Shown: piece by piece, positions 6,538 through 13,857 of the stretch
Numbering within the stretch: the first letter of the stretch is position 1
How the letters are laid out: every line of letters starts with the position of its first letter
NCBI GenBank assembly: GCA_002449695.1
Contig: DJXI01000080.1
Location: 1 to 16,587 of the forward strand
Source: Verrucomicrobia bacterium UBA7008
GTDB taxonomy: Bacteria > Verrucomicrobiota > Kiritimatiellia > RFP12 > UBA1067
DNA length: 16,587 nucleotides
Direction of reading: 5' to 3'
Position numbers and translations under genes: made by a program
Notes under the pieces: model-generated
The model's input: only the letters and a program-made list of their open reading frames with translations
What the model was told of the DNA's origin: nothing
Database searches by the model: none

Positions 6538-7857
6538 ATGGAGACACAGCAGAAGAAGGGCGGCAGTCTGATCGCCATCGTGACCATGTTCGCACTCTAC
6601 GCGATGTGCGGCTTCATGACCTACCTGGCCGCGCCGGCCGGCGACATCTGGAAGTTCAAGATCGGGTCCGTCACGCTCGGCAACCTCGGCAACATGATGA
6701 ACTTCCTCGCCTACCTCTTCATGGGCTACCCGATGGGCATGATTCTCCAGAAGGCGGGGTACAAGCGCACGGCGATCCTCGCGTGCGCGACGGGCGCGGC
6801 CGGCATCCTCGTGCAGCTCCTGTCGGGCTACGTCAGCCTCGGCACCGTCGGCGGCGTGCCCGGCGAATGGTTCGTCTACCTCCTCGGCGCGTTCATCTCC
6901 GGCACGTCGAACTGCCTCCTCAATGGCGTCATCAACCCGATGCTGAACACGATCGTCGGCGGCGGCAACAAGGGCAACCAGCTGAACCTCGCCGGCGGCT
7001 CGTGCAACTCGCTCTTCCAGGGCTTTTCGATGCTGATCGTCCCCGCCGTCGTGGGCAAGGTGACGGCCGAGACGCAGTTCGCCGAGGTGGCGGGCGTGCT
7101 GGGCGTCGCCGCGGCCATCTTCATCGCCGCGACGGTCATCATCGCGTTCCTGCCGATCGCGAACCCCGTGCAGCGGTCGAAGGACGTCGTCTACGAGCGC
7201 AGCGCCCTCGCATTCCGCCACTGCCTGCTGGGCGTCGTCGGCATCTTCCTCTACATGGGCGTCGAGGCCGGCATCCCGATCGCCACGCAGAGCGACCAGA
7301 TCAAGGAGATCATGGCCTCCGGCATCGCCGGCGCGGGCGACGCGGCCGCGGTCATGGCCGGCACGCTCGCGATGGCGGTGTTCGTGCTGATGCTCGTCGG
7401 CCGCCTCCTGGGCGCGGCGTTCGGCGGCAAGATCTCGCCGCGCGCGATGCTCCTGTGGGCGAGCGGCATTTCGCTCGCGCTGCTCGTCGTCGGCGTGACG
7501 CTGATCGGCTGCGGCGTGACGATTCCGTGGGAGGTCGCCAGCAAGGGGACGACGGTCACCGTCAACGTGCCGGTCGGGGCGTTCTGCTTCGTGCTGATGG
7601 GCATCTGCACGTCGGTCATGTGGTCGGTCATCTTCAACCTCTCGACCGAGGGCGTGGGCAAGTACACGGAGCAGGCGTCGGGCCTCTTCATGACGATGGT
7701 CGTCGGCGGCGGCATCCTGCCGCTCATCCAGACGTGGATCGGCGCGAACGTCGCGTTCCTCGCCGGGTTCGTGGTGCCGGGCGCGTGCCTCGCGTACCTG
7801 TTCCTCTACGCGCTCGTCTTCTCGAAGAACGTCAACCCCGACATCAAGATCGACTAA
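6538..7857 (+). CDS. FHS-family sugar/proton symporter (FucP/GluP type, major facilitator superfamily)
   Basis: This 439-residue protein has about 12 hydrophobic segments. Family marks are GTSNCLLNGVINPML at about 122-136 (the Asn-Pro turn of the FHS family, N133-P134) and an NLAGGSCNS block at 150-158. In the C-terminal half, a GKYTEQASGLFMTMVVGGGILPLIQ-like block corresponds to the FucP-type motif where a Gly-Lys/Arg-turn precedes a glycine-rich helix. The family imports L-fucose, galactose or glucose with protons across the inner membrane. Galactokinase follows 51 bases downstream, so galactose is the most likely substrate, although this is inference from context. ATG at 6538 is chosen because AGGAG at 6526-6530 lies 7 bases upstream. 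An in-frame TTG at 6508 falls at or before the predicted transcription start and is rejected. The promoter lies directly upstream. Confidence 0.85.
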   Translation: METQQKKGGSLIAIVTMFALYAMCGFMTYLAAPAGDIWKFKIGSVTLGNLGNMMNFLAYLFMGYPMGMILQKAGYKRTAILACATGAAGILVQLLSGYVSLGTVGGVPGEWFVYLLGAFISGTSNCLLNGVINPMLNTIVGGGNKGNQLNLAGGSCNSLFQGFSMLIVPAVVGKVTAETQFAEVAGVLGVAAAIFIAATVIIAFLPIANPVQRSKDVVYERSALAFRHCLLGVVGIFLYMGVEAGIPIATQSDQIKEIMASGIAGAGDAAAVMAGTLAMAVFVLMLVGRLLGAAFGGKISPRAMLLWASGISLALLVVGVTLIGCGVTIPWEVASKGTTVTVNVPVGAFCFVLMGICTSVMWSVIFNLSTEGVGKYTEQASGLFMTMVVGGGILPLIQTWIGANVAFLAGFVVPGACLAYLFLYALVFSKNVNPDIKID

Positions 7858-7867
7858 TTCATCAACC

Positions 7868-7891
7868 TGCGGCGCGCCCAGGCGCGCCCCG
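7868..7891 (+). other. GC-only hairpin between transporter and galactokinase genes
   Basis: Two GGCGCGCC octamers (7871-7878 and 7881-7888) are separated by CA and can fold into a stem of about 7 pairs with a 4-base CCAG loop. No T-tract follows, so it is not a normal terminator. It sits 4 bases or more before the galactokinase Shine-Dalgarno (AAAGGA 7895-7900) and might stabilise or separate the two parts of the mRNA. Confidence 0.4.
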
Positions 7892-7908
7892 CCAAAAGGA
7901 ATACAGCC

Positions 7909-9081
7909 ATGCAGAACAAGGAAGTCTACGACGAGCTCGTCGCGAAGTTTGAAAAGATGTACGGCGCGAAGCCGGAGATCGTCGCCTACGCGCCCGGCCG
8001 CATCGAGGTGCTGGGCAACCACACGGACTACAACGAGGGCTACGTCTTTTCGGCGGCCATCGACAAGGGCACGTTCTTCGCGGTCTCGGCGAGCGCGGAC
8101 ACGTCCTGCGAGCTGACGGCGGGCGACTTCATGGAGACGGCGAAGTTCGACATCGCGTCCGTCGCGCCGGCGAAGGAGATGACGTGGCAGAACTACGTGA
8201 CGGGCACGTTCAACTGGCTCTTCGACGGCGAACCCGCCAAGGCCGGCAAGGGCTGGAAGGGCATGTTCCTCGGCAACATCCCGCTCGGCGCGGGCCTGAG
8301 CTCGTCGGCGGCGCTCGAGATGTGCACGGCGCTCGCGCTCGCGAAGCTCTACGGCATCGACAAGGACAGGACGACGCTCGCGAAGATCGGCCAGAAGGCG
8401 GAGCACACGTTCGCGGGCTGCCCCTGCGGCCTTCTGGACCAGGCCTCGTCGATGTACGGCAAGGCGGGCGCGCTCGTCAAGAGCGACTTCCGCAGCAACA
8501 CGTTCGAGACGGTGGACATGGGCCCCGGCGTCGCGTTCATGATGGTCAAGTCGAACGCCAAGCACGCGCTCGTCGACGGCGCGTACGCCTCGCGCCGCCA
8601 GGCGTGCGAGGACGCGGCCAGGTATTTCGCGGGCGTCCTGCGCAAGCCGGTGACGCACCTGCGTGACGTGACGATGGCCGAGTGGGTGCTCTACCGCGGG
8701 GGCCTCAGCGAGACGACGGCGAAGCGCGCGGCGCACCCGATCGGCGAGGACGAGCGCGTGCTCCAGGGCGCGGCGCTCCTCTCAACGGGCGACCTCAAGG
8801 CGTTCGGCGCGCTGATGTACGATTCGCACGAGTCGAGCCGCAACTGGTTCGAGAACTCCTGCGAGGAGCTCGATGCGATCGTGGACGCCGCGAAGGCGAT
8901 TCCCGAAGTGTACGGCGCGCGCCTCTCCGGCGGCGGCTTCGGCGGCAGCTGCTGCCTGCTCGTCGATCCGGCGGCGGCGGAGAAGATCGCGGCGCAGATC
9001 ACGAAGGAATACAAGGCGAAGTTCGGCGACGAGCCGGTCTGCTCGGTCATCAGCCCGTCGGACGGCGCGCATCTCGTCTGA
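7909..9081 (+). CDS. galK: Galactokinase (GHMP kinase)
   Basis: This cytoplasmic 390-residue enzyme phosphorylates galactose at C1 with ATP, the first Leloir step. All three GHMP motifs are present. The N-terminal substrate motif is APGRIEVLGNHTDYNEG (R31, D40). The ATP-binding loop is PLGAGLSSSAALEM (residues 125-138). The C-terminal motif is LSGGGFGGSCC (339-349). The catalytic base is D177 in CGLLDQASSMYG. One departure from the usual galactokinase signature is Asn at position 37, where Glu is typical (GEHTDYN), although the sugar-binding Asp is kept. Length is normal for the family. The start has Shine-Dalgarno AAAGGA 8 bases upstream. It follows the FHS transporter by 51 bases and is probably expressed from the promoter at 6477-6505. 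galT and galE are not in the window. Confidence 0.95.
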   Translation: MQNKEVYDELVAKFEKMYGAKPEIVAYAPGRIEVLGNHTDYNEGYVFSAAIDKGTFFAVSASADTSCELTAGDFMETAKFDIASVAPAKEMTWQNYVTGTFNWLFDGEPAKAGKGWKGMFLGNIPLGAGLSSSAALEMCTALALAKLYGIDKDRTTLAKIGQKAEHTFAGCPCGLLDQASSMYGKAGALVKSDFRSNTFETVDMGPGVAFMMVKSNAKHALVDGAYASRRQACEDAARYFAGVLRKPVTHLRDVTMAEWVLYRGGLSETTAKRAAHPIGEDERVLQGAALLSTGDLKAFGALMYDSHESSRNWFENSCEELDAIVDAAKAIPEVYGARLSGGGFGGSCCLLVDPAAAEKIAAQITKEYKAKFGDEPVCSVISPSDGAHLV

Positions 9082-9095
9082 CGCGCGGAATTTTT
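9066..9095 (+). terminator. Weak candidate terminator after galactokinase
   Basis: CGCGC (9066-9070) can pair with GCGCG (9083-9087), followed by GAA and TTTTT (9091-9095). The stem is only five pairs and begins inside the galactokinase gene, so termination may be partial and the next gene may be read through. Confidence 0.3.
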
Positions 9096-9123
9096 CGACA
9101 ACCCTCAGGAAAGGTTCGGGTCA

Positions 9124-10302
9124 ATGAAGGCACTCATGCGGACGGTGGTGGCGACGGCGGCGGTGGCGGCGTTCGTCGCGGTGGCGCAGGACGACGACTT
9201 CGACTTCGGCGACGGCGGCGCGGACGAGACGGTCGCGGACGCCGGCGACACGTCGGACGGCGGCGACGAGGCCGCGGACGGCGACGACGAGGCCGCGGAC
9301 GGCGACGAGGCGGCGGCGAAGTCCGCGGCGAAGGGCAAGCCGGCGACCAAGACGTTCTTCATCCTGCCCTACTGCCGCTCGCTGGAGGGCACCGCGGAGG
9401 TGCTCAAGCCCGGCGCGACCGCGTGGGAGCCGGTCCAAGAGGGCAAGTTCTATCCGCTCGGCACCGCCTACCGCACGCTCGGTCCGGGCGATTTCATCCG
9501 GGTCCAGTTCGGCTCGGAGATCGAAGTCACGCTGAAGGGCGCGGCGTCGTTCCGCACGCGGGCGCAGCCGCTCAACGTCGCCTCGCGCGCGATCATGCTC
9601 CTGTCGGGCACGGTCAACGTCAAGCTGCCGCGCAACGCGGCCGAGGGGCTCTTCGAGGTGGCGGCGCCCGGCTTCCGGGCGTTCAACCTCGCGGGCGAGT
9701 CGCGCTATGTCTACCGGACGACGGGCGACGGCGACGAGGCGGTCATCCGCTGCGTCACCGACCGCGTGGACGTCGAGGGCCGCCACTGGTCGGTCGCGCG
9801 GATGCGCGCGGCGGACGAGATCCGCGTGCGCACCTCGGCGGACCTGCTCTTCACGGGCCTCTACGGGCAGCGCGGCGACTGCAACGTCAAGCTGGACCAG
9901 GGCCGCATCCTCGTGCGCGACTTCGAGACGGGCACGAACAAGGAGGAGGACAAGTTCCTCGACTGGAAGCTCTCGCCCCAGACGGCCGTGCGCATCCACC
10001 GCGCGCTGCCGGCGATCGGCGAGCGCATGAGCGTGACGATCATGACGTTCGACGCGTCGGGCGAGCTGCGCAACCGCTGCGCGTTCGCCGAGAAGCTCGT
10101 GGAGGTCAATTCCGGCGAGCTTGGGCCCGTCCTGAACAAGGACAGCGCGGACCTCGCCAAGCGCGCCGCCGAAGCGGCGGAGACGACCGACGGCGACGTC
10201 GAGGAGGCGGAGGACGGCGAGGCGGACGCGGAGAACGGCGAATCGTCCGGCGGCGCGGACGGCGGCGCGGACGCGTCCGACGAGGACGACCTGGATTTCT
10301 GA
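9124..10302 (+). CDS. Exported acidic protein with a FecR-like beta domain
   Basis: This 392-residue protein begins with a Sec signal peptide (MKALMR, then an Ala/Val core) with a likely cut after AVA at residue 21. The mature N-terminus is a strongly acidic linker (DDDFDF, then GDEAAD-type repeats) up to about residue 62, with a Lys/Ala patch. Residues about 75-190 read as a FecR-like beta domain: LEGTAEVLKPGATAW, YPLGTAYRTLGPGDFIRVQFGSEIEV and an ASRAIMLLSGTVNVKLP strand set. FecR-like domains are common in exported Verrucomicrobia-type proteins outside iron regulation, where their job is unknown. The C-terminal 60 residues are again Asp/Glu/Gly-rich and end in DEDDLDF, which echoes the mature N-terminus. 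Shine-Dalgarno AGGAAAGG (9107-9114) precedes ATG. The PpiD-like chaperone follows 49 bases later. I would not assign a specific function. Confidence 0.75.
   Translation: MKALMRTVVATAAVAAFVAVAQDDDFDFGDGGADETVADAGDTSDGGDEAADGDDEAADGDEAAAKSAAKGKPATKTFFILPYCRSLEGTAEVLKPGATAWEPVQEGKFYPLGTAYRTLGPGDFIRVQFGSEIEVTLKGAASFRTRAQPLNVASRAIMLLSGTVNVKLPRNAAEGLFEVAAPGFRAFNLAGESRYVYRTTGDGDEAVIRCVTDRVDVEGRHWSVARMRAADEIRVRTSADLLFTGLYGQRGDCNVKLDQGRILVRDFETGTNKEEDKFLDWKLSPQTAVRIHRALPAIGERMSVTIMTFDASGELRNRCAFAEKLVEVNSGELGPVLNKDSADLAKRAAEAAETTDGDVEEAEDGEADAENGESSGGADGGADASDEDDLDF
9259..9315 (+). repeat. 21-base in-frame tandem repeat encoding the acidic linker
   Basis: Two 21-base units (9259-9279 and 9280-9300) and a partial third (to 9315) share the core GACGAGGCCGCGGAC and encode GGDEAAD, GDDEAAD and GDEAA. 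A change in copy number would keep the frame, so linker length may vary between strains. Confidence 0.65.
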
Positions 10303-10351
10303 GCACATCCATTTTTCAGCAACCAACAAAGAAAGTTCAAAGAGTAGCAAG

Positions 10352-12007
10352 ATGGTCATTCTTCAGTTCAACAAGTTCATTCGCAACAAGTGGGCATGGG
10401 GCGCGATCGCGGTTCTGTTCTGCGTGATGTTCGTCGGCGTCGACCTCGTCTCGACGCTGACGCGCGAGGAGCGCGAGGTCGTGCGCGACGCGGGCGAGCT
10501 CGGCGGCGAGCCGATCGACGCGCAGCTGCTGCAGGCGTGCCGCAACGACGTGCGCGGCTACGGCCGCAACCGCGCGGACCTGACGGACGCCGAGGTGGAG
10601 CAGAAGGCGTACGAGGCGTACGCCGCGCTCAAGACGGCCGAGAAGAACGGCGTCAAGATCGGCGACCGCGCGCTCGCCGAGACGATTCACGCCATGTTCG
10701 GCGGCGCGGCGAACTTCGATTTCGCGCGCTACCGCCAGCTCGTCACCGGCGAGCTGGGGCTCACGCCCGAGCAGTTCGAGGACTACATCCGCCGCCAGAT
10801 GACGGTGCGCGAGGGTCTTCAGCAGACGCTTGTGGGCGCGACCGTCTGGGCGTCGCCGATGGAGCTTGACCAGGCGATCGACGACGCGACCGACGTCTTC
10901 ACCGTCAAGGTCGCGCGCTTCCGCCAGGACAAGGAGACCGCCGACGCCGTCACCGTCGACGAGGCGGGCCTGAAGAAGTGGTACAACGACAACGTGAAGA
11001 AGCTCGCGCTGCCTGACCTCTGCAAGATCCGCTTCGTCCGGTTCGACGCGACGGACGCGGAGGTGCTCGCGAAGATGACCGTCAGCACGAACGAGATCTG
11101 GGACCTCTACGACCAGTACAAGGACGAGCGCTACACCTCCACCGACACGAACGGCGTCGAGACCGTCAAGTCGTTCGACGAGGTCAAGGACGAGCTTGAA
11201 AAGGAGCTGCGCCAGATCGCCGCCGTCGAGTTCTACGAGTCGAGCCTCGCGCGCCGCGCCTACGCCAACTGGGCGGAGGGCGAGGACCGGAGCGTCTCGC
11301 GTCTGGACAAGATCGCCGGCGAGGACGGAAAGACGGTCGAGGAGAGCGGCTGGTTCGCGCTGGACGGCTCGTGGCACGAGGGCTTCACGGTGCGCGCGAC
11401 GTCCGTCTGCCCTGGTGCGCGCGGCTTCGCCGAGGCCGTCGCCGAGCTCGATCCCGAGGTCGAGGATCTGCGCTACGGCGTCGTCAGCTCCGACCGCTCC
11501 GTGTGGCTGATCGAACGCTCGGCGTTCAGCGCGGCGCACACGCCGTCGTTCGAGGAGGCGAAGGGGAAGATCGACTCGCAGGCGCTGCGCGACGCCAAGG
11601 CCGACGCCTTCAAGGCGGAGGTGGAGGCGATCGCGGCGCAGGGCGCCGAGGCGGTGCTCGCGACGAAGGACGTGTCCACCAACCTGACCTTCTCGGTCTC
11701 CGAGCTCGCGAGCGGCGCGTTCCCGGACCAGCGCGCGATCGCGGGCGCGGCGATGAAGACGCGCAAGGGTGAAGTTTCCGAGTTTACGCTGACCGGCACG
11801 GGCCGCGCGCTCCTCGTGGTGTGCGAAGACCGCGTGCCCGGCGATGCCGTCAAGGCGACGCTGATGCGCACGCAGCTGCGCGGCCAGGTCACCGGCGACC
11901 AGCTGGCCGCCGCGACCGCGCGCTGGGCGGGTGAGAACCTCGCGCGCCTCGGCTACGAAGCGCCGGCCGGGGAGGCCGAAGCCGCCGACGAGGCCGCCGC
12001 GGAATGA
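10352..12007 (+). CDS. PpiD/SurA-like periplasmic chaperone, anchored in the inner membrane
   Basis: This 551-residue protein has one N-terminal membrane anchor (about residues 14-32) after the FNKFIRNKW start that is typical of PpiD-like proteins, so the rest is extracytoplasmic. Residues 40-220 match the helical SurA_N-type chaperone region: a [11 protein letters not shown] segment, a [21 protein letters not shown] helix and a [14 protein letters not shown] helix. The middle and C-terminal parts are charged and helical. A clear parvulin isomerase core is not evident by eye, so isomerase activity is doubtful and a holdase role for outer-membrane or exported proteins is more likely. Start ATG at 10352 has a modest AAAGAG site 7 bases upstream. 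Its stop overlaps the dUTPase start (ATGA). It follows the FecR-like exported protein, which could be a client. Confidence 0.8.
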   Translation: MVILQFNKFIRNKWAWGAIAVLFCVMFVGVDLVSTLTREEREVVRDAGELGGEPIDAQLLQACRNDVRGYGRNRADLTDAEVEQKAYEAYAALKTAEKNGVKIGDRALAETIHAMFGGAANFDFARYRQLVTGELGLTPEQFEDYIRRQMTVREGLQQTLVGATVWASPMELDQAIDDATDVFTVKVARFRQDKETADAVTVDEAGLKKWYNDNVKKLALPDLCKIRFVRFDATDAEVLAKMTVSTNEIWDLYDQYKDERYTSTDTNGVETVKSFDEVKDELEKELRQIAAVEFYESSLARRAYANWAEGEDRSVSRLDKIAGEDGKTVEESGWFALDGSWHEGFTVRATSVCPGARGFAEAVAELDPEVEDLRYGVVSSDRSVWLIERSAFSAAHTPSFEEAKGKIDSQALRDAKADAFKAEVEAIAAQGAEAVLATKDVSTNLTFSVSELASGAFPDQRAIAGAAMKTRKGEVSEFTLTGTGRALLVVCEDRVPGDAVKATLMRTQLRGQVTGDQLAAATARWAGENLARLGYEAPAGEAEAADEAAAE

Positions 12008-12432
12008 CGCTCGGCTTCAAGCGCATCCATCCCGAGGCGACGCTCCCGGCCTACGCGCACGCGAGCGACGCGGGGATGGATGTCCGCAGCGTCGAGGATG
12101 TGACGATCCCGCCGCTCGGCCGCGCGCTCGTCCACACGGGTCTTGTGATGGAACTGCCGCCGCGCTACGAGGCGCAGGTGCGCCCGCGCTCGGGCCTCGC
12201 GCTCAAGTACGGCGTCACCGTCCTCAACACGCCCGGCACGATCGACGCGGGCTACCGCGGCGAAGTGGGCGTGATCCTCGCCAATTTCGGCGACGCGCCG
12301 TTCGCGGTGAAGAAGGGCGACAAGATCGCGCAGCTCGTGATCGCGCCCGTCACGCAGCCGGTCGTCGTGGAGGTCGCGGACGTGAACGCGACCGACCGGG
12401 GCGCCGGCGGATTCGGTTCGACGGGAGTGTGA
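12004..12432 (+). CDS. dut: dUTP diphosphatase (dUTPase)
   Basis: This 142-residue cytoplasmic trimeric enzyme hydrolyses dUTP to dUMP and diphosphate, which keeps uracil out of DNA and supplies dTMP synthesis. All five family motifs are seen in order: ASDAGMDV (1), [11 protein letters not shown] with S63 (2), [16 protein letters not shown] with catalytic D81 and Y84 (3), GDKIAQLV (4) and the C-terminal [10 protein letters not shown] (5). The length is normal. The start overlaps the chaperone stop as ATGA, so translation is probably coupled. The deformylase gene starts 4 bases after its stop. Confidence 0.97.
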   Translation: MTLGFKRIHPEATLPAYAHASDAGMDVRSVEDVTIPPLGRALVHTGLVMELPPRYEAQVRPRSGLALKYGVTVLNTPGTIDAGYRGEVGVILANFGDAPFAVKKGDKIAQLVIAPVTQPVVVEVADVNATDRGAGGFGSTGV

Positions 12433-12436
12433 GCGC

Positions 12437-12982
12437 ATGGTTCTGAAAGTCTACCGGTACGGCGAAAAGGTGCTGCGCGAAAAGTCCGCGCCCGTCGCGT
12501 GCGTGACGGACGAGCTGCGGCGTCTCGCGGACGACATGATCGAGACGATGCACGCGGCCAAGGGCGTCGGGCTCGCGGCCGAGCAGGTCGGGCGGCTCGA
12601 ACGGCTCTGCGTCATCGACATCCCCGACGGCTGCGAGGACGAGGCGGACGCGCTCTTCAACGCGCCGATCCCCATGCCGCTGAAGCTCTTCAATCCCGCG
12701 ATCATTGCGCAGGAGGGCTCGCAGAAGGACAAGGAAGGGTGCCTCAGCTTCCCGGATGTCGGCGGCTCGCTCGTCCGCGCGGCGCAGGTGACCTGCCAGT
12801 ATCTCGATGCGGACAACCGTCCGCAGATGATCACCGCGCGCGGGTTTCTGGCGCGCGCGCTCCAGCACGAGATCGACCATCTCGACGGCATTCTCTACAT
12901 CGACCGCATGACGGCGGTCGAGCGCCTCTCCTACGCGCCGAAGCTGAAGAAGCTCGCGAAGGCCAACGGCGGCGTGCGCTGA
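12437..12982 (+). CDS. def: Peptide deformylase
   Basis: This 181-residue cytoplasmic metalloenzyme removes the N-formyl group from new proteins. The three family motifs are complete: GVGLAAEQVG (43-52), EGCLSFP (100-106) with metal ligand C102, and QHEIDHLDG with metal ligands H144 and H148 and catalytic E145. Residues about 64-85 carry an acidic insertion (DGCEDEADALFNAP) compared with the short E. coli form. A GGGAG site (12423-12427) lies 9 bases before ATG, inside the end of dut, and the gap to dut is 4 bases, so the two are co-translated. A strong terminator follows. No methionyl-tRNA formyltransferase gene is adjacent, unlike the common def-fmt layout. Confidence 0.97.
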   Translation: MVLKVYRYGEKVLREKSAPVACVTDELRRLADDMIETMHAAKGVGLAAEQVGRLERLCVIDIPDGCEDEADALFNAPIPMPLKLFNPAIIAQEGSQKDKEGCLSFPDVGGSLVRAAQVTCQYLDADNRPQMITARGFLARALQHEIDHLDGILYIDRMTAVERLSYAPKLKKLAKANGGVR

Positions 12983-13009
12983 CGCACGGACGCGCAGGGC
13001 GACAAAACG

Positions 13010-13038
13010 AAAGGGCCGCGGCGAACCGCGGTCCTTTT
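13010..13038. terminator. Strong bidirectional intrinsic terminator
   Basis: AAAGGGCCGCGG and CCGCGGTCCTTT form a 12-pair stem (one G-T pair) around a CGAA loop. T residues follow on the plus strand, and CGTTTTG follows on the minus strand. It lies between the convergent deformylase and E-set protein genes and can stop both. Confidence 0.9.
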
Positions 13039-13064
13039 GCGCAATTTAATTCCCTTGCGCCGTC

Positions 13065-13418
13065 TTACTTGACGGTGACGACCGAGTTGAACGTGCCCTG
13101 ATCGTTCTGGACCGAGTTGACGTTCTCCGGATCGGCGCACCAGGTGCCGTCGATCACGAACTTGTACTGGTAGTCGCCCGGGAGGAGCTTGACGGTCGCG
13201 GCGTAGACGCCGGCCTTCGCCTTGTACGCCATCTTCTTGGCGGTCGGGTCCCACTTGTTGAACTCGCCGGCGAGGTACACTTCCTTGCCTTTCTCGGCAT
13301 GGACGGTGAACTCGACGGCCTTGGGCTGCGGCTTGGCGGCCTTGGCTGTAGCCGCCGGCTTGGCGGCCTTCTTGGCGACGACCTTGGCGGTCGCGCTCTT
13401 GGTGGTCTTGATTTTCAT
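13065..13418 (-). CDS. Small protein with Lys/Ala/Pro-rich tail and E-set (CBM48/AMPK glycogen-binding-like) domain
   Basis: The protein is 117 residues long if it starts at the ATG at 13418 on the minus strand. An upstream in-frame ATG at 13436 is less likely because it has no ribosome binding site, while AAAGAA lies just before 13418. Residues 1-34 are Lys/Ala/Pro/Thr-rich (for example AKKAAKPAATAKAAKP), like the tails of histone H1-like bacterial proteins. The rest is one E-set/isoamylase N-terminal domain: VYLAGEFNKWDP, then GVYAATVKLLPGDYQYKFVIDGTWCADP, ending in FNSVVTVK. The conserved aromatic residues suggest carbohydrate or protein binding. There is no signal peptide, so it is probably cytoplasmic. 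Such stand-alone domains occur in PVC bacteria with unknown roles. It is convergent with def and divergent from the division operon. Confidence 0.85.
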   Translation of the reverse strand: MKIKTTKSATAKVVAKKAAKPAATAKAAKPQPKAVEFTVHAEKGKEVYLAGEFNKWDPTAKKMAYKAKAGVYAATVKLLPGDYQYKFVIDGTWCADPENVNSVQNDQGTFNSVVTVK

Positions 13419-13497
13419 TTTGTTTCTTTGTATCATTGTGCCGGGGTTGGGCCGATTCCGTATGGTTTCGCCCCTTCCATCCAGTTAACGAGCGAAT

Positions 13498-13525
13498 AGT
13501 ATCTCATATTTTTTTCAAAAGTCAA
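13498..13525 (-). promoter_or_regulatory. Promoter of the E-set protein gene (minus strand)
   Basis: On the minus strand, TTGACT (13520-13525), a 16-base A-rich spacer and GATACT (13498-13503) form a sigma70-type promoter. Transcription would begin near 13491, leaving a leader of about 70 bases. It is back-to-back with the promoter at 13546-13554 in an AT-rich island. Confidence 0.65.
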
Positions 13526-13545
13526 TGATAAATCTGAAAAAAATT

Positions 13546-13554
13546 TGATATACT
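13546..13554 (+). promoter_or_regulatory. Extended -10 promoter (TGATATACT) of the division/lgt/holA operon
   Basis: TGA precedes TATACT (13549-13554) and no good -35 box is seen. It is nearly identical to the element at 2793-2801. Only 7 bases separate it from ATG at 13562, so transcription should start at or next to the start codon. Confidence 0.65.
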
Positions 13555-13561
13555 TACCGGC

Positions 13562-13855
13562 ATGAAAGAAGGGTTCAAAGAAAAGTTCCTGCGGTACTTC
13601 ACCGTGGTGCTCGTGCTGGCCATTCTCGTCGGCGGGCTGGCCGCCGCGTGGCCGAACTACGTGCGGCGCAATTCGCTCAAGGCGCAGGATGCGGCGCTCG
13701 CCGCGTCAATCGAGGAGAAGAAGCGCGAGATCGCGCGGCTCCAGGACTTCCAGCGCCGCTTCAAGACGGATCGCGACTTCGTCGAGTCCATCGCGCGGCA
13801 GAATCACCGCGTCTATCCGGGCGAGCTCGTATTCCTGTTCGAGGACGAAAGATAG
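13562..13855 (+). CDS. FtsB/DivIC-like septum formation protein
   Basis: This 97-residue single-pass membrane protein has a short basic cytoplasmic start (KEGFKEKFLRY) and a membrane helix at about 12-31. A coiled coil follows at about 38-68 (AALAASIEEKKREIARLQDFQRR), then the family end pattern of Arg-Asp...Glu-x-x-Ala-Arg...Pro-Gly-Glu-x-Val-Phe, seen here as RDFVESIARQNHRVYPGELVFLF. FtsB and DivIC link the early and late divisome through FtsQ/FtsL-type partners. No Shine-Dalgarno is visible. The -10 box ends 7 bases before ATG, which suggests a leaderless mRNA. The next gene begins 2 bases after the stop. It is the first gene of the operon that ends with holA. Confidence 0.88.
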   Translation: MKEGFKEKFLRYFTVVLVLAILVGGLAAAWPNYVRRNSLKAQDAALAASIEEKKREIARLQDFQRRFKTDRDFVESIARQNHRVYPGELVFLFEDER

Positions 13856-13857
13856 CG

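Noticed and set aside
3168..6587. Very long antisense open frame (about 1139 codons) opposite the DUF2723 gene
   Set aside because: It is rich in Arg, Glu and Val with no domain or start signal, and the sense strand has a recognised family. It is a product of high GC and strong codon bias.
7871..7888. Paired GGCGCGCC octamers as an operator or recombination site
   Set aside because: Each is only a GC palindrome in a GC-rich region. A simple mRNA hairpin explains them, and no second occurrence was noticed.
6535..8736. Antisense open frame of 733 codons across transporter and galactokinase
   Set aside because: It spans two well-supported genes and their intergenic hairpin, has Arg/His/Asp-rich low-complexity product and no ribosome binding site.
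9140..9320. Repeat-rich acidic region as a CRISPR or mobile repeat
   Set aside because: The repeats are tandem, in frame and lack spacers. They encode a low-complexity linker.
10280..10302. C-terminal DEDDLDF as an SSB-type acidic tail
   Set aside because: The resemblance to the SSB tip is superficial: the protein has a signal peptide and would not meet cytoplasmic replication proteins.
13648..13857. Upstream in-frame extension of the HExxH membrane protein
   Set aside because: It would overlap almost all of the ftsB-like gene with an Arg-rich product. ATG at 13858, two bases after that gene's stop, gives a sensible membrane protein.
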